Assembly (NCBI GenBank): GCA_045118975.1
Contig: JBGVCT010000006.1
Coordinates: forward strand, 1 to 64,000
Source of the DNA: RGIG6178 sp045118975
GTDB taxonomy: Bacteria > Bacillota_I > Bacilli_A > RFN20 > DUOF01
DNA length: 64,000 nt
Direction of reading: 5' to 3'
This document shows positions 32,019 through 40,829 of the stretch, piece after piece (position 1 is the stretch's first letter; the number at the start of each line of letters is the position of its first letter). The notes under the pieces were generated by a model that had not been told where the DNA came from, ran no database searches, and saw only the letters and a list, made by a program, of their open reading frames with translations. Made by a program: the position numbers and the translations under genes.

Positions 32019-32570
32019 ATGGCTAATAATTCAACAAGATTAAAAAGTTTGTATAAAGAAACAGTAGTTCCTGCTTTAATCAAGGAGTATGGATATACTT
32101 CAGTTATGCAAACACCAAAAATTGAAAAAGTAGTTATCAACATTGGTGTTGGTGACGCAACAAAGAATTCTAAGTTATTAGAAGAATCAGTAAGAGAACT
32201 TACTGCAATCACTGGTCAAAAACCAGTTGTAACAAGAGCTAAAAAATCAATCGCTACTTTCAAATTAAGAGAAGGTGCTGAAATTGGTTGTAAAGTAACA
32301 CTAAGAGGAGAAAGAATGTATGAATTCTTAGATAAGTTATTCAACATTACACTTCCTCGTGTAAGAGATTTCCGTGGTGTAAGCAAAACTGCTTTCGATG
32401 GAAAAGGTAACTACACATTAGGTGTTAAAGAACAAATCATATTCCCAGAAATTAACTATGATGAAGTTAATGTTGTAAGAGGAATGGATGTAGTAATAGT
32501 AACAACGGCTAATACTAACAAGGAAGCTTATAGCTTACTTGAAGGTCTAGGTATGCCGTTTGAGAAGTAG
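32019..32570 (+). CDS. rplE: 50S ribosomal protein L5
   Basis: A 183-residue uL5 that binds 5S rRNA and contacts P-site tRNA. PKIEKVVINIGVGDA, GQKPVVTRAKKSIA and LPRVRDFRGV are conserved. 14 nt before the S14 gene. Confidence 0.98.
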   Translation: MANNSTRLKSLYKETVVPALIKEYGYTSVMQTPKIEKVVINIGVGDATKNSKLLEESVRELTAITGQKPVVTRAKKSIATFKLREGAEIGCKVTLRGERMYEFLDKLFNITLPRVRDFRGVSKTAFDGKGNYTLGVKEQIIFPEINYDEVNVVRGMDVVIVTTANTNKEAYSLLEGLGMPFEK

Positions 32571-32584
32571 GAGGATAAGAAACG

Positions 32585-32770
32585 ATGGCTAAGAAATCTA
32601 TGGTTGTTAAATACAACCGCCCTAAGAAATTTAAAGTTAGAGAATATACTAGATGCGAACGTTGTGGACGTCCTCATGCTGTAATTCGTAAATTTAAACT
32701 TTGCCGTATTTGTCTAAGAGAATTAGCTTACAAAGGTGAAATTCCTGGACTAAAGAAGTCAAGTTGGTAA
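32585..32770 (+). CDS. rpsZ: 30S ribosomal protein S14, zinc-binding type
   Basis: A 61-residue uS14 of the short zinc-ribbon form. Four cysteines in two pairs (CERC and CRIC) bind one zinc. This form supports a Gram-positive host. Many such genomes also keep a longer zinc-independent paralogue (rpsN) for zinc starvation; none is in this window. Confidence 0.97.
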   Translation: MAKKSMVVKYNRPKKFKVREYTRCERCGRPHAVIRKFKLCRICLRELAYKGEIPGLKKSSW

Positions 32771-32789
32771 GAAGGAGGAATAAGGTAAT

Positions 32790-33182
32790 ATGGTTATGAC
32801 AGATCCAATAGCAGATATGCTTACAAGAATTCGTAATGCTAACCAAATGCGTAACGAATTAGTAGAAATGCCTTCAAGCAAAATTAAAGTTGAAATCGCA
32901 AAGATTTTAAAAGAAGAAGGATATATCACAGATTATTCAGTAAGTAACGAAGATAAGAAAGTTTTAAGTATCACTTTAAAATATAGCGGAACTGAAAGAG
33001 TAATTTCTGGAATTAAACGTATATCTAAACCTGGTCTTAGAGTATATGCACAAGCTGCAGAATTACCTAAGGTATTCAATGGATTAGGAATTGCAATTAT
33101 TTCTACTTCAAAAGGTTTAATGTGCGATAAAGAAGCAAGAAAATTAGGAGCAGGCGGAGAAGTGCTTGCTTATGTATGGTAG
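32790..33182 (+). CDS. rpsH: 30S ribosomal protein S8
   Basis: A 130-residue uS8 of the 30S platform. It starts MVMTDPIADMLTRIRNAN, supporting the ATG at 32790 over the one at 32796, with GAAGGAGG upstream. In E. coli S8 represses the spc operon through a site at rplE; that was not identifiable here. Confidence 0.97.
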   Translation: MVMTDPIADMLTRIRNANQMRNELVEMPSSKIKVEIAKILKEEGYITDYSVSNEDKKVLSITLKYSGTERVISGIKRISKPGLRVYAQAAELPKVFNGLGIAIISTSKGLMCDKEARKLGAGGEVLAYVW

Positions 33183-33192
33183 GAGGTAACTT

Positions 33193-33735
33193 ATGTCACG
33201 TATAGGAAATAAAGTTATTAATCTACCTGAGGGAGTTAAAATTGATGTAAATGGTTCTACAGTTACTGTAACAGGTAGCAAAGGAACTTTAACAAGAACT
33301 TTCTCAAACCTAATTACAATTAATGTAGAAGGTTCTACAGTTACTGTAACTAGAGCTAATGATGAAAAGCACACAAAACAATTACATGGTACAACTAGAG
33401 CATTATTAAATGGTATGGTTGAAGGTGTAAGCCAAGGTTTTGTTAAGAATCTTGAAATCAAAGGTATTGGTTACCGTGCTGCATTAAAGGGTAGTGACGT
33501 AGTATTAAACGTTGGTTATTCTCACCCTGTAACAATTTCAGCAGTTGAAGGTGTTAAATTAGAAGTACCTTCTGCTACAGAAATCGTTGTAAGCGGAATA
33601 GATAAACAAAAAGTAGGTCAAATGGCTGCCGTTATCAGAAGTGTAAGAGAACCTGAACCATATGGTGGAAAAGGTATCATGTACAAAGGCGAAAGAGTTC
33701 GTCGTAAGATTGGTAAAAAAGCTGGTAAGAAATAA
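33193..33735 (+). CDS. rplF: 50S ribosomal protein L6
   Basis: A 180-residue uL6 with the two duplicated L6 domains and the conserved C-terminal EPYGGKGIMYKGERVRRKIGK. It lies near the factor-binding site. Normal length; 15 nt before rplR. Confidence 0.98.
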   Translation: MSRIGNKVINLPEGVKIDVNGSTVTVTGSKGTLTRTFSNLITINVEGSTVTVTRANDEKHTKQLHGTTRALLNGMVEGVSQGFVKNLEIKGIGYRAALKGSDVVLNVGYSHPVTISAVEGVKLEVPSATEIVVSGIDKQKVGQMAAVIRSVREPEPYGGKGIMYKGERVRRKIGKKAGKK

Positions 33736-33750
33736 GGAGGGTAAAAGTAT

Positions 33751-34107
33751 ATGATAAATAAGAAATCTCGTAGTATAGCAAGAGCAAAACGTCATGCAAG
33801 AGTAAGAGCAAAAATTTCAGGAACTTCTACTTGTCCTCGTTTGAGTGTATTCCGTTCAAACGCTAATATTTCTGCTCAAATTATTGATGATACAAACGGA
33901 ACAACATTAGTTAGTTCATCATCTACAAACTTAAAATTAGAAAACGGATCAAACATTGAAGCAGCTAGCAAAGTTGGTGCTGACATCGCAAAGAAAGCAT
34001 TAGCAAGCAATATTACAACTGTAGTATTCGATAGAGGCGGATATGTATATCATGGTAGAGTTAAGGCTTTAGCAGAAGCTGCAAGAGCTGAAGGCTTAAA
34101 GTTTTAA
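33751..34107 (+). CDS. rplR: 50S ribosomal protein L18
   Basis: A 118-residue uL18 that binds 5S rRNA with L5. RHARVRAKISGT, PRLSVFRSNANISAQIID and the closing FDRGGYVYHGRVKALAEAAR are typical. 15 nt before rpsE. Confidence 0.97.
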   Translation: MINKKSRSIARAKRHARVRAKISGTSTCPRLSVFRSNANISAQIIDDTNGTTLVSSSSTNLKLENGSNIEAASKVGADIAKKALASNITTVVFDRGGYVYHGRVKALAEAARAEGLKF

Positions 34108-34122
34108 AAGGAGGACTAAGTA

Positions 34123-34731
34123 ATGGCTGAAGAAACAAAAGTAGAAGAAGTTGTAGTTACTGAAGAAAAGACAACTGAAAGAAAAGCAAAGTTCAACAAG
34201 AACGATAAAAAAGGAGCTAGAGGAAATAGAGCTCCTAGAAAAGAAAAAGATAACAGATTTGAAGAAAGAGTAGTTTCTATTAACAAGGTATGTAAAACTG
34301 TTAAAGGTGGTAGAAAGTTAAGATTCTCAGCTTTAGTTGTTGTTGGTGACAAAAAAGGTTATGTAGGATTTGGAACAGGAAAAGCTGCTGAAGTACCTGA
34401 TGCAATCAAAAAAGCATTAGAAGCTGCTAAGAAAAACTTATTCAAAGTACCTATGATTAAAGGAGATACAATTCCTCATGAAATCTATGGTGAATTTGGA
34501 AGTAGTAAAGTATTTTTAGGACCTGCTAACGAAGGTACTGGAATCATCGCTGGAGGACCAGTTCGTGCTGTTCTAGAACTTGCAGGTGTTAGAAATATTC
34601 GTTCAAAAGTTTATGGTTCAAGAGCTCCAATTAATATAGTAAGAGCTACAATTAATGGTATTGAAAATATGAAGACAGTATCTAAGGTTGCTGCTTTACG
34701 TGGTAAAGAACCAAAAGAAATTTTAGCTTAA
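34123..34731 (+). CDS. rpsE: 30S ribosomal protein S5
   Basis: A 202-residue uS5 that contributes to mRNA unwinding and decoding accuracy. FEERVVSINKVCKTVKGGRKL begins the dsRNA-binding domain, and the C-terminal domain contains GPANEGTGIIAGGPVRAVLE. About 40 charged, low-complexity residues precede the core, longer than the usual lead of about 10-15. The next gene is rplO, not rpmD. Confidence 0.97.
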   Translation: MAEETKVEEVVVTEEKTTERKAKFNKNDKKGARGNRAPRKEKDNRFEERVVSINKVCKTVKGGRKLRFSALVVVGDKKGYVGFGTGKAAEVPDAIKKALEAAKKNLFKVPMIKGDTIPHEIYGEFGSSKVFLGPANEGTGIIAGGPVRAVLELAGVRNIRSKVYGSRAPINIVRATINGIENMKTVSKVAALRGKEPKEILA

Positions 34732-34765
34732 ACTATAAAAATATAACAAGGAGGTGCAAACTAAA

Positions 34766-35203
34766 GTGAAATTAAATGAACTTAAAAGTGCAGAAGGATC
34801 AAGAAAAACTGAAAAAAGAGTAGGTAGAGGATATGGTTCAGGTCTAGGTAAAAACTGTGGAACTGGACACAAAGGACAAAGATCACGTTCAGGTGGTGGA
34901 GTTAGTATCGGTTTTGAAGGAGGACAAACTCCTATCTTCAGAAGAACTCCTAAGAGAGGATTTACTAACTATACATCTAAAGAATATGCAATCGTTAACG
35001 TTAGTGATTTAGAATCATTAAAAGCTGGTAAAGTTACATTAGAAACTTTAAAAGAAGCTGGCATTGTTAAAACTAACTTAACAGCATTAAAGGTTTTAGG
35101 TAATGGAACAGTAACTAAGAAATTTACAGTAGTTGCTAATAAGTTCTCTAAATCTGCTCAAAAGGCTATTGAAGACGCAGGTGGAAAAATAGAGGTGATC
35201 TAA
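34766..35203 (+). CDS. rplO: 50S ribosomal protein L15
   Basis: A 145-residue uL15. The start is a GTG at 34766, giving MKLNELKSAEGSRK; an in-frame GTG at 34754 lies inside the ribosome binding site (AAGGAGGTG, 34749-34756) and is rejected. The glycine-rich VGRGYGSGLGKNCGTGHKGQ is intact. rpmD, normally just before it, is missing. secY begins one base after the stop. Confidence 0.97.
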   Translation: MKLNELKSAEGSRKTEKRVGRGYGSGLGKNCGTGHKGQRSRSGGGVSIGFEGGQTPIFRRTPKRGFTNYTSKEYAIVNVSDLESLKAGKVTLETLKEAGIVKTNLTALKVLGNGTVTKKFTVVANKFSKSAQKAIEDAGGKIEVI

Positions 35204-35204
35204 G

Positions 35205-36530
35205 ATGCTTCGCAAACTTGTCTCTATCTTTAAAAATAAAGAATTAAGAGGACGCATTTTATTCACACTAGTAATTATATTAATCTATAGAATCGGTTGT
35301 ACTATAGTTGTTCCTGGAGTAGACTCAAGTTCAATTACCTTCCAAGGTAATGACTTGTTTACTCTAATGAACGTTCTTGGTGGTGGAAGTTTATCTTCAT
35401 TCTCATTATTTGCTCTTGGTATATCACCATATATCACAGCATCAATCATTGTTCAATTATTATCAATGGGTATTTTAAGTAACCTAAAGGAATTAGGTGA
35501 GCAAGGTGAAAAAGGAAGAAAGAAAATTGACCAAGCTACAAGATATGTTGCAATAGCACTTGCTGCTATTCAAGGATATGGAATTATCAAAACTATGGAA
35601 ACTAGTTATGGATTATTACCATATCAACAAAAAGAATTTACAACTTGGAACTATATATTTATAACAACAGCGCTAGTTGCGGGTTCAATGTTTGTTATGT
35701 GGTTGGCAGATAAGATCACTCAAAATGGTATTGGAAATGGAACTTCTATGATTATCTTTACAGGTATCGCAGCAAGCATTCCAACTCAATTCCAAACAGC
35801 GTTTAATACATTTGTTTCTTTCCAAGGAACAAGTGATGAAATATTTACAGGATTATGTAAAATGGCACTATACGTTCTTATGTATGTTGTAATGATTATA
35901 TTTGTTGTAATGATAGAAAAGAGCGTAAGAAAAGTACCATTACAACATTCTCAAAATACTGTAAAAATGGGTGGAGATGTAAATCATTTCCCAATTAAGC
36001 TTAACCCAGCAGGGGTTATGCCTGTTATCTTCGCTTCATCATTCATGATGGCGATAGTAACAATCTTAAATTTAATTAGTACCAGTATTACTAATGTTGA
36101 AACTCAACAAAATCTAACAAAAGCTGCAGAAGTATTTAACTACTCAGCAAAAGTTGGAGGAGTATATTGGGGATTAATTATATATGTGGTGTTAATCTTT
36201 GCATTCACTTTCTTCTGGACTAATTTACAAATGAATCCAAAAGATTTAAGTGAAGATTTATCAAAGAAAAACTCATATATTCCTGGTATTAGAATGACTA
36301 GTGAAACTGAAAGATATATTTCAGGAGTAATTAACAGAATTTCATTCTGTGGCGCTATATTGTTAATTCTTATAGCAATAGTACCAGTATTACTAACTAT
36401 TGTATTCAATCTTAATTCTGCTCTTGCATTTGGTGGTACAAGTGTAATCATCCTAGTTGGTGTTGCAGTTGAAACTAATGACCAAATTGATGCTAAATTA
36501 GCTGGTAAAGAGCATAGCAAATATAGATAG
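35205..36530 (+). CDS. secY: Preprotein translocase subunit SecY
   Basis: A 441-residue channel protein of the Sec translocon with ten membrane segments. Recognisable parts are RIGCTIVVPGVD, the GISPYITASIIVQLLSMG stretch of TM2, and GIRMTSETERYISGVINRI before the last segments. It begins one base after rplO, so the two are coupled. It exports the lipoproteins seen later in the window. Confidence 0.98.
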   Translation: MLRKLVSIFKNKELRGRILFTLVIILIYRIGCTIVVPGVDSSSITFQGNDLFTLMNVLGGGSLSSFSLFALGISPYITASIIVQLLSMGILSNLKELGEQGEKGRKKIDQATRYVAIALAAIQGYGIIKTMETSYGLLPYQQKEFTTWNYIFITTALVAGSMFVMWLADKITQNGIGNGTSMIIFTGIAASIPTQFQTAFNTFVSFQGTSDEIFTGLCKMALYVLMYVVMIIFVVMIEKSVRKVPLQHSQNTVKMGGDVNHFPIKLNPAGVMPVIFASSFMMAIVTILNLISTSITNVETQQNLTKAAEVFNYSAKVGGVYWGLIIYVVLIFAFTFFWTNLQMNPKDLSEDLSKKNSYIPGIRMTSETERYISGVINRISFCGAILLILIAIVPVLLTIVFNLNSALAFGGTSVIILVGVAVETNDQIDAKLAGKEHSKYR

Positions 36531-36542
36531 GAGTAAATAACC

Positions 36543-37196
36543 ATGAATATAATGTTTCTAGGTGTTCCTTCATCTGGTAAAGGGACACAGGCAGAACTTG
36601 TTAGTAAAAAATATAAGGTTGCTCATCTTTCTATTGGTGAACTCCTTAGAAGAAAAATCGATGATCCAAATGATCCCGAGGGTCAACACATTCGTGAAAC
36701 TATAAATAAAGGGATGTTAGTAGAAAACGATTTAATTATGCGAGTAATTGAAACATTTATAAGTAATTTGTCTAGTGATGAGGGGATCCTGTTTGATGGG
36801 TTTCCTCGATCAGTAGAGCAAGCAATTATGCTTGATGAATTATTTGAAAGATTATCTAAAAAAATGGATTGTGTAATTAATTTCGAACTAGATGATAGAG
36901 TGGTAATGGAAAGAATTAGTGGTAGAAGGAGTTGTCCACATTGTGGAAAAAGTTACCATATAAAATTCAATCCGCCAAAAGTAGAAAACACTTGTGATGA
37001 ATGCGGTTCTTCTTTATTTATAAGAGAAGACGATAATGAGGAAAGTGTTAAGGGTAGGTTGGTTACTTACTACACACATACACAACCTCTTATTGATTAT
37101 TACGCTAAGCAAGGTAAATTGATAGGAATTGATGCTACTCAAAATATTGAAGACATAGCTAAAAAAATCGATGATATTTTGGGAGGTTTACAATGA
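36543..37196 (+). CDS. adk: Adenylate kinase
   Basis: A 217-residue enzyme that balances ATP, ADP and AMP. It has the P-loop GVPSSGKGTQ, the FDGFPRSVEQA AMP-site motif, and a long lid with four zinc-binding cysteines (CPHC and CDEC), the Gram-positive form. The stop overlaps the map start by 4 nt (ATGA). Confidence 0.98.
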   Translation: MNIMFLGVPSSGKGTQAELVSKKYKVAHLSIGELLRRKIDDPNDPEGQHIRETINKGMLVENDLIMRVIETFISNLSSDEGILFDGFPRSVEQAIMLDELFERLSKKMDCVINFELDDRVVMERISGRRSCPHCGKSYHIKFNPPKVENTCDECGSSLFIREDDNEESVKGRLVTYYTHTQPLIDYYAKQGKLIGIDATQNIEDIAKKIDDILGGLQ

Positions 37197-37942
37197 TTAT
37201 TAGAAAAAACGATGAAGAAATAGAATTGTTAAGACAGGCTGGTAAAATAGTTGCCTTAACACATCAATATCTTAAACCATTCATTAAGCCAGGAATTTCT
37301 ACAAAAGAACTAGATGAGTTGGCAGAAAAGTTTATCTTATCTCAAAATGCGACTTGTTCTTTTAAAGGATATCAGGGTTTTCCAGGTGCTATATGCGCAT
37401 CAGTTAACGATGTCTTGGTGCATGGTATTCCAAGTAAAGATATTATCTTAAAAGATGGAGATATAATTTCTATCGATATAGGTGCATGTTACAAAGGGTA
37501 TCACGGCGATAGTGCGTGGACATATGCTGTGGGTAATGTAAGTGATGAAGTTAAACAACTTATGAAAGTAAGTGAAGAATCATTATATATTGGCCTAGAG
37601 CAAGTAAAACCAGGTAACAGAATTTCCGATATAGGACATGCAATCCAAACGCATGTTGAAAATTATGGATATGGAGTTCCTAGAGATTATACTGGTCATG
37701 GTGTAGGAAAGGATTTGCATGAAGATCCAATTATTCCTAACTATGGAATTCCTAATAGAGGACCTAAAATTGCAAAAGGAATGGTATTTGCAATAGAACC
37801 GATGGTTACATTAGGAGATCATTATACTAGAACATTATTTGATGATTGGACTGTAAAGACAATAGATGGCAAGATAACTGCTCACTATGAACATACAGTT
37901 GTAGTTACAGATGATGGGTATGAAATTTTAACAAAAATTTAA
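37193..37942 (+). CDS. map: Methionine aminopeptidase, type I
   Basis: A 249-residue metalloenzyme that removes N-terminal methionine. The metal ligands are visible in order: Asp in SIDIGACYKGYHGDSAW (two Asp), His in TGHGVGKDLHEDP, Glu in FAIEPM, and Glu in AHYEHTVVVT. No SecA-like zinc extension is present. It overlaps adk by 4 nt. Confidence 0.98.
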   Translation: MIIRKNDEEIELLRQAGKIVALTHQYLKPFIKPGISTKELDELAEKFILSQNATCSFKGYQGFPGAICASVNDVLVHGIPSKDIILKDGDIISIDIGACYKGYHGDSAWTYAVGNVSDEVKQLMKVSEESLYIGLEQVKPGNRISDIGHAIQTHVENYGYGVPRDYTGHGVGKDLHEDPIIPNYGIPNRGPKIAKGMVFAIEPMVTLGDHYTRTLFDDWTVKTIDGKITAHYEHTVVVTDDGYEILTKI

Positions 37943-37961
37943 CAGGAGGTTAAAATTATAG

Positions 37962-38201
37962 ATGGCAAAAGAAGATGTTATTGAGGTAGAAGCAGTTGTT
38001 GTTGAAACATTACCAAACGCAAACTTCAAAGTAAAATTAGAAAACGGGATGGTGATTCTAGCCCATGTTTCTGGTAAAATTCGTAATAACTCTATCCGAA
38101 TCTTACTAGGTGACAGAGTCACAGTAGAAATTTCCCCATATGATTTAACACGTGGGCGCATTAAATATCGTTTCCCAACTAACTATAAACCAGCTAACTA
38201 A
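37962..38201 (+). CDS. infA: Translation initiation factor IF-1
   Basis: A 79-residue OB-fold protein that binds the 30S A site during initiation. KEDVIEVEAVVVETLPNANF and RILLGDRVTVEISPYDL are typical. It is a few residues longer than the usual 72. AGGAGG lies about 11 nt before the ATG. A 63-nt gap to rpmJ contains no other gene. Confidence 0.98.
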   Translation: MAKEDVIEVEAVVVETLPNANFKVKLENGMVILAHVSGKIRNNSIRILLGDRVTVEISPYDLTRGRIKYRFPTNYKPAN

Positions 38202-38264
38202 TGCTTGAGAGTTTTGGGAAAATATTGTAAAATAATAGACAGTGAAAAAAGGGAGGAAAATAAA

Positions 38265-38378
38265 ATGAAAGTAAGACCTTCAGTAAAACCAATTTGCGAC
38301 AAATGTAGAGTAATCAAAAGAAAAGGAAGAGTAATGATTATTTGTGAAAATCCTAAGCATAAGCAAAGACAAGGTTAA
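38265..38378 (+). CDS. rpmJ: 50S ribosomal protein L36
   Basis: A 37-residue bL36: MKVRPSVKPICDKCRVIKRK at the start and a closing CENPKHKQRQG. The zinc ligands CDKC, C and H are all present, so this is the zinc-binding form. GGGAGG is 9 nt upstream. It lies in its usual place between infA and rpsM. Confidence 0.97.
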   Translation: MKVRPSVKPICDKCRVIKRKGRVMIICENPKHKQRQG

Positions 38379-38404
38379 TTAATTAATAAGGGAGGAAAAT
38401 TTGA

Positions 38405-38779
38405 ATGGCACGTATTGCTGGAGTAGATATACCAAACGATAAGAGAGTGGTAGTATCATTAACTTATATATATGGAATTGGAGCTTCATTAGCTGAAAAA
38501 ATCTTAGCTGATGTAAACATTAGTGTTGACACTAGAGTTAAAGATTTAACAGAAGAAGAATTAACAAAGATTCGTAATGAAGTAGCTAAATACAAATTAG
38601 AAGGAGACTTAAGAAGAGAAGTTTCTTTAAATATCAAAAGATTAACAGAAATCGGTAGTTATAGAGGTAAAAGACATAGAGCTGGATTACCTGTAAGAGG
38701 ACAAAGCACAAAGACTAATGCTAGAACTCGTAAGGGACCTAGAAAGACTATCGCTAATAAGAAGAAAGCAACACAATAA
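38405..38779 (+). CDS. rpsM: 30S ribosomal protein S13
   Basis: A 124-residue uS13 of the 30S head. ARIAGVDIPNDKRVVVSLTYI and the basic C-terminus with RGQSTKTNARTRKGPRK are conserved. 26 nt after rpmJ and 14 nt before rpsK. Confidence 0.98.
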   Translation: MARIAGVDIPNDKRVVVSLTYIYGIGASLAEKILADVNISVDTRVKDLTEEELTKIRNEVAKYKLEGDLRREVSLNIKRLTEIGSYRGKRHRAGLPVRGQSTKTNARTRKGPRKTIANKKKATQ

Positions 38780-38793
38780 GGAGGTAGAAAATA

Positions 38794-39183
38794 ATGGCTA
38801 ATGTAAGAAAAGATACAACTCGTAAGAAACGTAGATCAGTTGCTAAGGGTGTAGCTCATATTAAGGCTACTTTCAACAACACAATCGTAAGTATTACTGA
38901 TGAAGCTGGAAATGTAATTTCTTGGTCATCAGCTGGTGCTTTAGGATACAAAGGTTCTAAGAAATCAACTCCTTTCGTTGCTCAACTTGTAGCAACTAAG
39001 GCTGCTGAGACTGCTAGATTAAGTGGTCTTGCAACAGTTGATGTAGAGGTAAAAGGACCTGGAGCTGGTAGAGAATCAGCAGTTAGAGCTCTTGAAGCAG
39101 CAGGACTTAGCATCTCAACTATTACAGATGTTACACCTGTTCCTCATAATGGTTGTCGTCCACCTAAGCGTCCTCGTGGATAA
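38794..39183 (+). CDS. rpsK: 30S ribosomal protein S11
   Basis: A 129-residue uS11 of the platform. HIKATFNNTIVSITDEAGN and the C-terminal TPVPHNGCRPPKRPRG are typical. rpsD does not follow; the next gene is rpoA, as in Bacillus. Confidence 0.98.
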   Translation: MANVRKDTTRKKRRSVAKGVAHIKATFNNTIVSITDEAGNVISWSSAGALGYKGSKKSTPFVAQLVATKAAETARLSGLATVDVEVKGPGAGRESAVRALEAAGLSISTITDVTPVPHNGCRPPKRPRG

Positions 39184-39230
39184 TAAGGAAGACAAAATAC
39201 AAACAATTTATTAAAGGAGAGAGCAAGTAA

Positions 39231-40181
39231 ATGAGAAAATTTGAAAAACCTAAAATATATCAATCAAATGAAGTAATGGAACCAAATTACATTAGAGTAA
39301 GTATCGAACCACTTGAAAAAGGGTTTGGTATGACTTTAGGTAATGCATTAAGAAGAGTACTATTATCTTCTATTCCTGGAGCTAGCACATATGCTATTGA
39401 AGTAGAAGGTGCTAGACATGAGTTCAGTGCTCTTGAAGGAATTAGAGAAGATGTTACTTCAATCGTATTAAATCTAAAAGGCTTAATTCTAAAAATTAAT
39501 GATGAAGATAATGTTAAGAAAGAATTAAAAATATCTGTAAAAGGGCCTAAGGTTGTTACTGCAGCTGACATTGTATGTCCAGGTGATGTAGAAGTTGTAA
39601 ACAAAGATTTATACATTGCAACAGTAAGCGCTGGTGGAACTTTAAACATGACTATTTATGCTAAAAATGGCCGTGGTTATGTTACAGCAGAAAACAATAA
39701 AGATGCTAAGACTCACTTTGGTATCATCCCAACAGATTCTAACTATTCACCTGTAACTAAAGTTGCATATGATGTAGAACCTACAAGAATGGTACAAAAT
39801 GGAAGTTATGAAAAGCTAAATGTTAGTGTATGGACTAATGGTGGTATGGCTCCTAATGAAGCTGTAGCAGTAGCTAGCAAAATTTTAAATGACTATTTCA
39901 CATTACTATGCGAATTAAGTAATTTAGATAAGTATGATACAGTACTTCAAGAAACAGTTGCTCCTGTTGTTAATAAATTCAATGATATGACAATTGAAGA
40001 ATTAGATCTATCAGTTCGTTCATACAATTGTCTAAAAAGAGCAAATATTCAAACAGTACAAGAACTTATATTAAGAACTGAAGATGATTTAGCTAAGGTT
40101 CGTAATATGGGTAAAAAATCAATCAAAGAAGTTAAAGATAAAGTTGCTACTTTAGGTCTTAGCTTCAAAGATGCTGAATAA
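39231..40181 (+). CDS. rpoA: RNA polymerase alpha subunit
   Basis: A 316-residue subunit. The N-terminal domain (GFGMTLGNALRRVLLSSIPG) dimerises and starts core assembly. The C-terminal domain (LDLSVRSYNCLKRANIQTV onward, about residues 255-316) binds UP-element DNA and activators. That suits the AT-rich stretch upstream of the S10 promoter. 18 nt before rplQ. Confidence 0.98.
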   Translation: MRKFEKPKIYQSNEVMEPNYIRVSIEPLEKGFGMTLGNALRRVLLSSIPGASTYAIEVEGARHEFSALEGIREDVTSIVLNLKGLILKINDEDNVKKELKISVKGPKVVTAADIVCPGDVEVVNKDLYIATVSAGGTLNMTIYAKNGRGYVTAENNKDAKTHFGIIPTDSNYSPVTKVAYDVEPTRMVQNGSYEKLNVSVWTNGGMAPNEAVAVASKILNDYFTLLCELSNLDKYDTVLQETVAPVVNKFNDMTIEELDLSVRSYNCLKRANIQTVQELILRTEDDLAKVRNMGKKSIKEVKDKVATLGLSFKDAE

Positions 40182-40199
40182 ATAAGGAGGAAGAATTAA

Positions 40200-40592
40200 A
40201 TGGCACGTAAATCATATCACGGAAAAGTAGGCGTTAAATTTAAGGCTCCATGGACTACAAGTAAGAATAAATCTATGTTACGTAATTTAGTAACTGAGTT
40301 AATTATTCACGGTAGAGTAGAAGTTACTTTATCAACTGCTAAAGAGTTATCTCCATTAGCAGATGAAATGGTTACTTTAGCTAAAAGAGGAGACTTACAC
40401 GCTCGTCGTCAAGCAGCTACAGTTGTTAGAGATATCTATACAAATAAAGAACAAACTCAAACAGCTCTTCAAAAATTATTTGACGAAATTGCGCCTAAGT
40501 ATACAGAAAGAAAAGGCGGATACGCTAGAATTTTAAAAACTGGTAATAGACGTGGTGACAATGCACCTATGGCTATTGTTGAATTAGTATAA
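40200..40592 (+). CDS. rplQ: 50S ribosomal protein L17
   Basis: A 130-residue bL17 near the tunnel exit. The family core is present (KSMLRNLVTELIIHGRVEVTL and YTERKGGYARILKTGNRRGD). The N-terminus reads ARKSYHGKVGVKFKAPWTTS, slightly unlike the common KLGR start. Last gene of the superoperon. Confidence 0.97.
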   Translation: MARKSYHGKVGVKFKAPWTTSKNKSMLRNLVTELIIHGRVEVTLSTAKELSPLADEMVTLAKRGDLHARRQAATVVRDIYTNKEQTQTALQKLFDEIAPKYTERKGGYARILKTGNRRGDNAPMAIVELV

Positions 40593-40615
40593 GGATAGAT
40601 AACACTATCCTTTTT
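40591..40615 (+). terminator. Terminator of the S10-spc-alpha superoperon
   Basis: AAGGATAG (40591-40598) pairs with CTATCCTT (40605-40612) around ATAACA, with T to 40615. It starts inside the rplQ stop codon. The next gene begins only 18 nt later, so some read-through into it is likely. Confidence 0.85.
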
Positions 40616-40632
40616 ACAATTGGAGAAATATT

Positions 40633-40815
40633 ATGGCTCAATCAAGAAAAATAAGAAGAAACTCAGGATTAAGTCAAAAAGAACAAGATAGACTAGAAGA
40701 AAAGAAGAAGGAAAGAAAAGATAGTGCTGCAACTATAATATCTAGAATTGCAATTATGCTTGTTTTCTTTGTTATGGTAGTTTCACTTCTTTATACAGTT
40801 ATCCTTTTTGCTTAA
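40633..40815 (+). CDS. Small single-pass membrane protein
   Basis: A 60-residue protein with a charged, Lys/Arg/Glu-rich N-terminal 32 residues and one hydrophobic segment near the end (IAIMLVFFVMVVSLLYTVI). The positive-inside rule puts the N-terminus in the cytoplasm. I do not recognise a family. GGAG lies upstream. It lies between the superoperon terminator and an EIIB-like gene, 14 nt away. Confidence 0.6.
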   Translation: MAQSRKIRRNSGLSQKEQDRLEEKKKERKDSAATIISRIAIMLVFFVMVVSLLYTVILFA

Positions 40816-40829
40816 TTAGGAAATTTAAT

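Noticed and set aside
34754..34765. GTG at 34754 as the rplO start
   Set aside because: It is part of the ribosome binding site; the L15 family start matches the GTG at 34766.
39184..39230. Missing rpsD between rpsK and rpoA as an anomaly
   Set aside because: rpsD is elsewhere in Bacillus and many Firmicutes, so its absence here is ordinary.
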